A DNA stretch of 64,000 nt. It comes from Agromyces sp. 3263 (lineage in GTDB: Bacteria; Actinomycetota; Actinomycetes; Actinomycetales; Microbacteriaceae). Position 1 is the first letter of the stretch, and every line of letters starts with the position of its first letter. Positions 50,668 through 57,357 of this stretch are shown here, piece after piece. A program made the position numbers and the translations under genes. The stretch is taken from the NCBI RefSeq assembly GCF_031456545.1, contig NZ_JAVDUV010000001.1, positions 1,488,001 to 1,552,000 of the forward strand. The letters run 5' to 3'. The notes below the pieces were generated by a model that saw nothing but the letters and a program-made list of their open reading frames with translations, ran no database searches and was not told where the DNA came from.

Positions 50668-51765
50668 TCAGCCCCAGCAGATGTCGGCGGCCTCGGTGGT
50701 GTCGATCGAGTCGATGCCCTCCTGCGGGTCGTCGGTCACGAGCTCGACGCCGGTGTTGTAGAAGTCGAGGCCCTCGGTGTTCTCGGGGGTCGTGCCCTTG
50801 GTGACGAGGTCGTGGATCGCCTTCACGCCGAGCTCGGCCATCTTGACGGGGTACTGCTGGCTGGTGGCGCCGATGATGCCGTCCTTGACCGCATCGATGC
50901 CGGCGCAGCCGCCGTCGACGGAGACCACGATGAGGCCGTCGGTGGCGCTCGCGGCCTTGAAGGCCTCGTAGGCGCCGTACGCGGCGGGCTCGTTGATCGT
51001 GTACACCACGTTGATGTCGGGGTTCTTCGAAAGCAGCGTCTCGGCGGCGGTGCGGCCGCCGTCCTCGGCGCCCTGCGAGGCCTCGTTGCCGACGATCTCG
51101 TAGTCGCCGCCGCTGTAGGTGCCGGATGCCTCCTCGTCGCCGTTGGCCGTGTCGTCGGCCAGGTCGATGCCCATGCCGTCGAGGAAGCCCTGGTCGCGGG
51201 CCACGTCGACCGAGACGACCTTGTCGTCGAAGAGGTCGATCATCGCGATCGTCGCCTTCTCGCCTGCGAGCTTCGCCGCGGTCCACTCGCCGATCTTCTG
51301 GCCGGCGAGGAAGTTGTCGGTCGCGAACGTGATGTCGACCGACTCGGGGTCGGCCGGCGGGGTGTCGAGCGCGATGACGAACAGGCCGGCGTCGCGGGCC
51401 TTGACGAGCGCGTCCTCGACGGCCGGGCCGTTGGGGGTGATCAGGATGCCGGCGTCGCCCTTGGAGATGGCGTTCTCGACGGCCTGGATCTGGCTGTCCT
51501 CGTCGCCGTCCTCCTTGCCGGCGGCCATGGTGAGCTCGACGCCCAGGTCCTCGGCGGCGGCCTCGGCGCCGTCCTGCATGGCGACGAAGAAGGGGTTCGT
51601 GGTGGTCTTCACGATGAGCGAGACGCCGACGGTGTCGTCGCCGCCATCCGACGATCCGGTGGCTGTGCCGGACGCGCATCCGGTGAAGGCGAGTGCGGTG
51701 GCCGCGGCGAGCGCGCCCACTGCGATCAGGCGGCGGCGAACGGCGCCGGGTGCTGCGTGATTCAT
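50668..51765 (-). CDS. Sugar (probably fructose) binding lipoprotein, FrcB-like
   Basis: 365 residues; lipobox FTGC (Cys30). The type I periplasmic-binding fold opens VGVSLIVKTTTNPFFVAMQDGAEAAAEDLG, then GDAGILITPNGPAVEDAL and VIALDTPPADPES. INEPAAYGAYEAF and VVSVDGGCAGIDAV are FrcB-like. ATG 51765 has AGGAG eight bases upstream; an open frame further up overlaps the operator. It lies in a locus with a PfkB kinase and a GH32 fructanase, so fructose is the expected ligand. Confidence 0.93.
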   Translation of the reverse strand: MNHAAPGAVRRRLIAVGALAAATALAFTGCASGTATGSSDGGDDTVGVSLIVKTTTNPFFVAMQDGAEAAAEDLGVELTMAAGKEDGDEDSQIQAVENAISKGDAGILITPNGPAVEDALVKARDAGLFVIALDTPPADPESVDITFATDNFLAGQKIGEWTAAKLAGEKATIAMIDLFDDKVVSVDVARDQGFLDGMGIDLADDTANGDEEASGTYSGGDYEIVGNEASQGAEDGGRTAAETLLSKNPDINVVYTINEPAAYGAYEAFKAASATDGLIVVSVDGGCAGIDAVKDGIIGATSQQYPVKMAELGVKAIHDLVTKGTTPENTEGLDFYNTGVELVTDDPQEGIDSIDTTEAADICWG

Positions 51766-51804
51766 CGACGAATCTCCTCTGGTCGTGGGTGACCGTTGTC
51801 GCCC

Positions 51805-51818
51805 TGACAACGATGTCA
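51805..51818. promoter_or_regulatory. Fructan-regulon operator, copy 1
   Basis: TGACAACGATGTCA, palindromic except for the two bases flanking the central CG. It lies upstream of the binding-protein gene. The same 14-mer, or its reverse complement, is at 51883 and 54138. A perfect GGTCTAGACC (51824-51833) lies next to it. Confidence 0.8.
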
Positions 51819-51823
51819 CGTTA

Positions 51824-51853
51824 GGTCTAGACCATGTCGATGTGTATAGTCAA
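51824..51853. promoter_or_regulatory. Overlapping divergent promoters of the fructose transporter and LacI genes
   Basis: Rightward -10 TATAGT (51845-51850) for the LacI gene, with a weak -35. Leftward -35 TTGACT (51848-51853) with a possible -10 TAGACC (51824-51829) for the transporter operon. The two promoters share bases. Confidence 0.45.
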
Positions 51854-51881
51854 GTCCACTTGGCACATTGGAGAGCAGATC

Positions 51882-52943
51882 GTGACATCGTTGTCAGAGG
51901 ACACGTCGGGCTCCGGGGGCGGCCGCTCCCGGCCGACGATGCGACATGTCGCCGCGCTCGCGGGCGTCGGCGTGAAGACCGTCTCGCGCGTGATCAACGG
52001 CGAGCCGAACGTCTCGGCGGCGACGATCGCGAAGGTGACGGCCGCGGCACGCACGCTCGACTACCAGCCCGACCTGCACGCCGGCAACCTCCGCCGCGCC
52101 GACGGACGCACTCGCACCCTCGGCCTGCTCGTCGGCAGCGTCGACAACCCGTTCGCCGGGGCCGTGCACCGTGCCGTCGAGGACGCCGCCCTCGAGCACG
52201 GCGTCGCCGTCTTCGCGTCGAGCCTCGACGACGACCCCGACCGCGAGCAGGAGGCGGTCGCCGCGTTCCTGCGACGACGCGTCGACGGGCTCATCCTCAC
52301 CACCGTCTCCGACAGCCAGGCCTACCTCGCTCCCGAGCTCCGGCGCGGCACGCCAGTGGTCTTCGTCGACCGCGAGCCGGCCGGGATCACCTCCGACGCC
52401 GTCGTCAGCGACAACGCCGACGGCGCCGCACTCGCCACCCGTCACCTGCTCGAGCACGGACACCGCCGGCTCGCCTACCTCGGCGACAAGGCCGGCATCC
52501 AGACCGCCCGCGAACGACGCCGCGGCTTCCTCGAGGAACTCGGCCGGGCCGGCGTCGCCACGCGCGACCTGCCCGTCATCGAGAACCTGCACGACGAGGA
52601 ATCCGCCCGCGCCGCGACGATCGCCCTGTTCGAGGCGCCGAATCCACCCACCGCCATCTTCAGCAGCCAGAACCTCGTCACCATCGGGGTCATCCGCGGC
52701 CTGCGCGAGCTCGGCCGGCACCACGACACCGCGCTGGTCGGGTTCGACGACGTGCCGCTCGGCGACCTCCTCGACCCGGGGGTCACCGTGGTCGCCCAGG
52801 ACCCCCAGGGCATCGGGCGCATCGCCGCCGAGCGCGTGTTCGCGCGGCTCGACGGCGACCACTCGCCCGCAGCACGTACGATCGTGCCCACCCGACTGAT
52901 CGAACGCGGCTCAGGCGAGATCCGTCCGGGCGAGGAAGGCTGA
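51882..52943 (+). CDS. LacI-family repressor of the fructan locus
   Basis: 353 residues. Helix-turn-helix MRHVAALAGVGVKTVSRVINGEPNVS with hinge LDYQPDLHAGNLRR, and effector domain with LVGSVDNPFAG, FVDREPAGI and ALVGFDDVPLGDLLDPGVTVVAQ. The start is set at GTG 51882: GGAGAG precedes it by six to seven bases, and the two ATGs upstream (51834, 51840) lie in the promoter before the likely transcript start. Operator copy 2 covers this start codon. It probably represses the transporter, itself and the GH32 gene until fructose or a derivative binds. Confidence 0.92.
   Translation: MTSLSEDTSGSGGGRSRPTMRHVAALAGVGVKTVSRVINGEPNVSAATIAKVTAAARTLDYQPDLHAGNLRRADGRTRTLGLLVGSVDNPFAGAVHRAVEDAALEHGVAVFASSLDDDPDREQEAVAAFLRRRVDGLILTTVSDSQAYLAPELRRGTPVVFVDREPAGITSDAVVSDNADGAALATRHLLEHGHRRLAYLGDKAGIQTARERRRGFLEELGRAGVATRDLPVIENLHDEESARAATIALFEAPNPPTAIFSSQNLVTIGVIRGLRELGRHHDTALVGFDDVPLGDLLDPGVTVVAQDPQGIGRIAAERVFARLDGDHSPAARTIVPTRLIERGSGEIRPGEEG
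51883..51896. promoter_or_regulatory. Fructan-regulon operator, copy 2
   Basis: TGACATCGTTGTCA, the exact reverse complement of copy 1, lying over the first codons of the LacI gene and 33 bases after its -10. It would give autorepression. Confidence 0.75.
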
Positions 52944-52947
52944 CCGG

Positions 52948-53916
52948 ATGACCGACGCGAACCCCACGGCCGCCACGCCCTCCGCGAGCACTCCTGCGCG
53001 GCGGGTCACCGTCGTCGGCGACGCCCTCATCGACGAGCTGCGCGATGAGCACGGCTCCCGCGAGTTCGTCGGCGGCGCCGCCCTCAACGTGGCCGTCGGC
53101 CTCAGGGTGCTCGGCGAGGACGTCACCCTTGTCGCGATGCTCGGCGACGACGAACCCGCCGAACGCATCCGCGCCTACCTGCGCGACTACGGCGTGCGGC
53201 TCGTCGAGAGTCCCTCGGCGTACGGCACCTCTCGGGCGGTCTCGGATCGCACCGACGGGGAGCCCCGCTACGAGTTCAACGAGGCCGCGAAGCGGCGCGG
53301 CATCCGCTTCGATACCGCGGTGCGCGCCGCGCTCGACGACGCCGACCTCGTCGTGGTGAGTTGCTACCCGTTCGACGACGGTGCGCAGTACGCCGCGCTG
53401 CTCGACGCGGTGGCACGGCCCGAGCAGCGGCTCGTGGTCGACGGCAACCCCCGCGCGGGCATGCTCGCCGACCGGGCGGCGTTCCTCGCGAACTTCGAGC
53501 ACCTCGCCGCGCGGTCGCTTCTCGTGAAGGTGGGTGACGAGGACGCGGAGCTGCTGCTCGGCGACTCGCTCGCCGAATTCGTGCAACGGCTCGGCGGCGA
53601 TGCGGGTGGGACCACCGGACATGGCGGTGGCGCCATCCTCGCCACGGCCGGTCGCGCCGGCGCCGACCTGCACGCCGACGGCTCGTCGGTGCACGCCGAC
53701 ATCGTCACGCTGCCCGGCCCCGTCGTCGACACGATGGGCGCCGGCGACGCCACACTCTCGGCGGTCGTGCACCACATCGCGGCCAACGGCGTGCCGCAGA
53801 CGACGGATGCCTGGACCGACGCCCTGCACGAGGCCATGACGATCGCCGCGGCCACCGTGCGGCACGAGGGCGCCCTGCTGCGGACCCCGGCGCACGACCC
53901 GGTCTTCCCGAGCTGA
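52948..53916 (+). CDS. PfkB-family carbohydrate kinase, probable fructokinase
   Basis: 322 residues. The N-terminal strand RVTVVGDALIDEL and substrate motif EFVGGAALNVAVGL lead to the PfkB signature DTMGAGDATLSAVVHH, where Asp266 is the catalytic base. It ends in helices with HEGALLR. It lies four bases after the LacI repressor gene in the same direction, in a locus with a fructose-type transporter, so phosphorylation of imported fructose (probably to fructose 6-phosphate) is likely. Other PfkB substrates cannot be excluded. Confidence 0.88.
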   Translation: MTDANPTAATPSASTPARRVTVVGDALIDELRDEHGSREFVGGAALNVAVGLRVLGEDVTLVAMLGDDEPAERIRAYLRDYGVRLVESPSAYGTSRAVSDRTDGEPRYEFNEAAKRRGIRFDTAVRAALDDADLVVVSCYPFDDGAQYAALLDAVARPEQRLVVDGNPRAGMLADRAAFLANFEHLAARSLLVKVGDEDAELLLGDSLAEFVQRLGGDAGGTTGHGGGAILATAGRAGADLHADGSSVHADIVTLPGPVVDTMGAGDATLSAVVHHIAANGVPQTTDAWTDALHEAMTIAAATVRHEGALLRTPAHDPVFPS

Positions 53917-54094
53917 CGGACTGCGCGTTCGCCGCGGCACACGCCGCCGCCCGACATCGAGAGGTCGCGGGTGGCCGTATCCGTGGCCAGGTGAGCGCCG
54001 TCTGTGACCGCTCGGCGCGTCGTGGCGGCGCGGCGGTGCGGGGCGGCGCGGCGAGCCGCCGCGCGCCGCCGCGCCGGCGTGCGGCATCCGCCCC

Positions 54095-54124
54095 TTGCAT
54101 TGTCCGGCGGACACTGCGTAGCAT
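54095..54124 (+). promoter_or_regulatory. Promoter of the GH32 gene, with a second dyad in the spacer
   Basis: -35 TTGCAT (54095-54100), 18-base spacer, -10 TAGCAT (54119-54124). The spacer begins with TGTCCG-G-CGGACA (54101-54113), a palindrome that could bind another regulator. The region 53917-54094 holds only GC-rich sequence with loose hairpins. Confidence 0.55.
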
Positions 54125-54137
54125 CGCCGCCGTCGAC

Positions 54138-54151
54138 TGACAACGATGTCA
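54138..54151. promoter_or_regulatory. Fructan-regulon operator, copy 3
   Basis: TGACAACGATGTCA, identical to copy 1. It starts 14 bases after the -10 of the GH32 promoter and 55 bases before the GH32 start codon. Confidence 0.8.
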
Positions 54152-54192
54152 CGAGTCAACCGTGACACGCGCGATGAAGGGCGAAACAGACG

Positions 54193-57141
54193 ATGACGAC
54201 GAAATCACGATGGGCGACAAGCGCGACGGTGACGGCCGTCGCCGCGCTGGTCGCCGGCCTCTTGGGAACAGCACCGGCCGACGCGGCGGAGCCACCGGCC
54301 CCCGACCCCGCGAGCGAGCAGTACCGCCCGTACCTGCACTTCTCCCCGGAGCGCAACTGGATGAACGACCCCAACGGCCTCGTCTACGAGGACGGCACGT
54401 GGCACCTGTTCTTCCAGCACAACCCGTACGGCACCCGCTGGGGCAACATGAGCTGGGGCCACGCGACGAGCACCGACCTCGTGCACTGGGAGGAGCAGCC
54501 GCTCGCGATCCCGCAGACGTTCGACGCGAACGGCGTCGCGATCGAGGACATCTTCTCGGGCTCGGTCGTGCTCGACGAGCAGAACACGAGCGGCCTCGGC
54601 ACGGCCGAGAACCCGCCGATGGTGGCGATCTACACGAGCGCGTACACCCCGGCGCATCCGACGCTCGCCGGCCGCCAGGCGCAGTCGCTCGCGTACAGCC
54701 TCGACCACGGGCAGACGTGGACGAAGTACGAGGGCAACCCGGTGTACGACCGGGGCTCGTCGAACTTCCGCGACCCGAAGGTCTTCCGCTACACGAACCC
54801 GCAGACGGGCGAGTCCTACTGGGTCATGGCCGCCGTCGAGGCGCTGCAGTACCAGGTCGTGCTCTCGCGCAGCGACGACCTCAAGACGTGGACGCACCTC
54901 AGCGACTTCGGCCCGGCCAACGCCACGGGCGGCATCTGGGAGTGCCCCGACCTGTTCCCGCTCGCGGTCGACGGCGACCCGGCGAACACCAAGTGGGTGC
55001 TCGTCGTGAACCTCAACCCGGGCAGCGTCGCGGGCGGCTCGGGCGGGCAGTACTTCGTGGGCGACTTCGACGGCACCACCTTCACGTCCGAGAGCACGGT
55101 AGCGGATGACGCGGTGCCGGCGGGTGAGGTCTTCGCCGGCTTCGACGACGGCACGTACGACGGCTGGACCGTCGCGAACGAGCCCGGCAACTGGAAGAAC
55201 GGCCCGTTCGGCGACGCCCCCGCAGCCGGGACGCTGCCCGGCCAGAACGCGGTGAGCGGATTCATCGGCGCGGGCCTCGTCAACGGCTTCAACGACTTCG
55301 ACTGGCCGGTCGGCACGCTCGAGTCGCCGACGTTCACCGTCGACCAGCCGTTCGTGAACCTCCTCGTCGGCGGCGGCAACCACCCGCACGTCGACGGCAC
55401 CCAGCTCGGCAACGAGCCGCCCGCCGGGCGCCTGCTGTTCGACGGCTTCGAGTTCCCCGACGGCACGACGCTCGCCGACACCGGGTGGACGGCGACCGGC
55501 GACCTCGCGGTCGATCCGAACCGCAACCCGTCGACGGCCGGCGGCGACTACTACCTCGGCCAGAAGCGCATCAACACGTGGGAGGGCGGCCCGAAGGGCG
55601 ATGACAACCTCGGCGACCTCACGTCGCCGGCGTTCACCATCCAGTCCGGCGAGGACCACCTCTCGTTCCTCCTCGGCGGCGGCAAGCGGTTCAACGGCAC
55701 GCTCGAGGTGCGCCTCCTCGTCGACGGCGAGGTCGTGCGCACGGCCACCGGCCCCGAGGGCGGCGCGCTCAACTGGCAGTCGTGGGACGTCTCGGAGTTC
55801 GCCGGCCGTGATGCGCGGTTCCAGGTGCACGACGACGCGACGGGCGGCTGGGGCCACCTCACCGTCGACCACCTCGTCCTCGGCGCCGAGCCGGCGCTGC
55901 CGCGGTCGGAGGAGACGTCGGTCAGCCTCGTCGTCGACGGCGAGGTCGTGCGCACGGCGACCGGGCGCAACAGCGAGACCCTCGACTGGGTGAGCTGGGA
56001 CGTCGCCGAGTACGCCGGCCGCGAGGCATCCGTCCGCATCGTCGACAACAACCGGTTCGGCTGGGGGCACGTGCTCGCCGACCAGGTGATGTTCTCGGAT
56101 GCTGCGGCCGCGCCTCGCCTCGAGGGCTACGACTGGCTCGATTGGGGCCGGGACTACTACGCGACGGTGTCGTTCTCGAACGCGCCCGACGGCCGGCGGG
56201 TGATGCTCGGCTGGATGAACAACTGGGACTACGCGAACGATATCCCGACCGGGACGTGGCGAAGCGCCAACACGCTGCCCCGCGACGTGCGGCTCGTGTC
56301 GACGCCCGAGGGCCCGCGCCTCGCGCAGCAGGTCGTGCCCGAGTTCGCGCAGCTCGAGCAGACCGATCGGGCGTACACGGATGCCTCGCGGCCGATCGCC
56401 GACGGCTCGGAGACGCTGCCCGTGGCGGGCGACGTCGTGCGCATCGACGCGGTGCTCCGGCCCGGTGACGCCGACGCGGTCGGGCTGAGCGTGCTCGGCG
56501 ACGACGAGGCGTCGACGCGCATCGGGTACGACGCGGCATCCGGCCGCCTGTTCGTCGACCGGCGCAACTCGGGGAGCACCGCGTTCCACCCGGCATTCCC
56601 GTCGCTCGACGATGCGCCGGTGGCGCTCCGCGAGGACGGAACCGTGGCGATCACCGCGTACGTCGACCGGTCCTCGGTCGAGGCCTTCACCGCCGACGGG
56701 CGCACGACGATCACCGACCAGGTGTTCCCGAACGCCGGCGCCGACGCGATCGGCCTGTGGGCCGACGGTGACGGCGCGACGCTCGAGTCGCTCACGGTGA
56801 CGCCGCTGCACGGCGCGATGTACAAGGAGGCCGGCGTGGACGATGCGACGGCCGCGCCGCCCACCGCCCAGCTCTCGTCGACGTCGGGGCCGAAGTCGGC
56901 CGACAAGGACGGCGACTACCTCGTGAAGGCGAAGCTCGGCAAGGGCCAGCCGACCACGGTGGTGCGGCTCGTCGAGGGCGACTCGGTGATCGGCCGCGTG
57001 TACCGCACGGCCGACGACGGGCGGATGGTGCAGTTCCCGATCACGCATGCCGCGCCCGGCGAGCACCACTACCGGGTCGAGCTCGAGAACTCGGCCGGCA
57101 CGACCGACGGGGGCTCCCTCGTCGTGCGCGTCGCCGGCTGA
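54193..57141 (+). CDS. Secreted GH32 beta-fructosidase (levanase/inulinase type) with internal domain insertion
   Basis: 982 residues. A signal peptide ends at ADA (about residue 31). Catalytic motifs of GH32 are WMNDPNG (nucleophile Asp59), FRDPKVF (transition-state Asp194) and WECPDLF (acid/base Glu250). After the propeller strand QYFVGDFDGTTF the expected YDWLDWGRDYYA appears only at residue 646. Between them lies an insertion of about 330 residues containing repeated beta-sandwich-like modules (two share a 28-base identical stretch at 55718 and 55931). The GH32 C-terminal sandwich follows, and then a last beta domain of about 90 residues. There is no sorting signal. It should release fructose from fructans outside the cell for the transporter at 48701-51765. 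ATG 54193 has only a weak ribosome-binding site. Confidence 0.93.
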   Translation: MTTKSRWATSATVTAVAALVAGLLGTAPADAAEPPAPDPASEQYRPYLHFSPERNWMNDPNGLVYEDGTWHLFFQHNPYGTRWGNMSWGHATSTDLVHWEEQPLAIPQTFDANGVAIEDIFSGSVVLDEQNTSGLGTAENPPMVAIYTSAYTPAHPTLAGRQAQSLAYSLDHGQTWTKYEGNPVYDRGSSNFRDPKVFRYTNPQTGESYWVMAAVEALQYQVVLSRSDDLKTWTHLSDFGPANATGGIWECPDLFPLAVDGDPANTKWVLVVNLNPGSVAGGSGGQYFVGDFDGTTFTSESTVADDAVPAGEVFAGFDDGTYDGWTVANEPGNWKNGPFGDAPAAGTLPGQNAVSGFIGAGLVNGFNDFDWPVGTLESPTFTVDQPFVNLLVGGGNHPHVDGTQLGNEPPAGRLLFDGFEFPDGTTLADTGWTATGDLAVDPNRNPSTAGGDYYLGQKRINTWEGGPKGDDNLGDLTSPAFTIQSGEDHLSFLLGGGKRFNGTLEVRLLVDGEVVRTATGPEGGALNWQSWDVSEFAGRDARFQVHDDATGGWGHLTVDHLVLGAEPALPRSEETSVSLVVDGEVVRTATGRNSETLDWVSWDVAEYAGREASVRIVDNNRFGWGHVLADQVMFSDAAAAPRLEGYDWLDWGRDYYATVSFSNAPDGRRVMLGWMNNWDYANDIPTGTWRSANTLPRDVRLVSTPEGPRLAQQVVPEFAQLEQTDRAYTDASRPIADGSETLPVAGDVVRIDAVLRPGDADAVGLSVLGDDEASTRIGYDAASGRLFVDRRNSGSTAFHPAFPSLDDAPVALREDGTVAITAYVDRSSVEAFTADGRTTITDQVFPNAGADAIGLWADGDGATLESLTVTPLHGAMYKEAGVDDATAAPPTAQLSSTSGPKSADKDGDYLVKAKLGKGQPTTVVRLVEGDSVIGRVYRTADDGRMVQFPITHAAPGEHHYRVELENSAGTTDGGSLVVRVAG

Positions 57142-57150
57142 GCCATGGGG

Positions 57151-57184
57151 GCGGGGTGCGGCGCTGCTGACCGCCGCACCCCGC
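57151..57184 (+). terminator. Terminator after the GH32 gene
   Basis: Perfect 12-bp stem (57151-57162 with 57173-57184) and 10-base loop, nine bases after the stop. Confidence 0.7.
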
Positions 57185-57271
57185 TCGCCGAGGCGCGGCG
57201 TGCGCGCGGCCACCGCATGCCTCACCGCCGCGGCGCAGCGCATCGTGCCCGTGTCCCCCGATCTCGGGTGA

Positions 57272-57300
57272 TGGACGCCGACGGCCGCTGGCCTCAGAAT
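57272..57300 (+). promoter_or_regulatory. Candidate promoter of the DUF4062-STAND array
   Basis: -35 TGGACG (57272-57277), 17-base spacer, -10 CAGAAT (57295-57300). Six bases after the -10 stands an ATG that opens a 16-codon frame. Confidence 0.4.
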
Positions 57301-57306
57301 GGCAGG

Positions 57307-57357
57307 ATGGGGCGCCGAAGGCGATGCACCCCGGCGACGCTGGAGGCGTCGCCGTAA
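57307..57357 (+). CDS. Candidate 16-residue leader peptide upstream of the STAND genes
   Basis: A short frame, MGRRRRCTPATLEASP, whose ATG lies exactly six bases after the possible -10 CAGAAT. Its stop TAA shares its last base with the next gene's start (TAATG). The arrangement suggests a leaderless leader peptide translationally coupled to the first STAND gene. It could be chance; only position supports it. Confidence 0.3.
   Translation: MGRRRRCTPATLEASP

Noticed and set aside
51834..51881. ATG codons at 51834 and 51840 as the start of the fructan LacI gene
   Set aside because: They overlap or precede the -10 TATAGT, so they should not be in the transcript. GTG 51882 has a Shine-Dalgarno sequence.
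53917..54094. GC-rich stretch after the PfkB gene considered as a terminator
   Set aside because: Several imperfect GGCGGCGCGG-type pairings are possible, but none is clearly favoured and there is no T-tract.
54205..57243. A 1012-residue reverse-strand open frame opposite the GH32 gene
   Set aside because: Shadow frame of the GH32 gene; arginine- and valine-rich with no domain.
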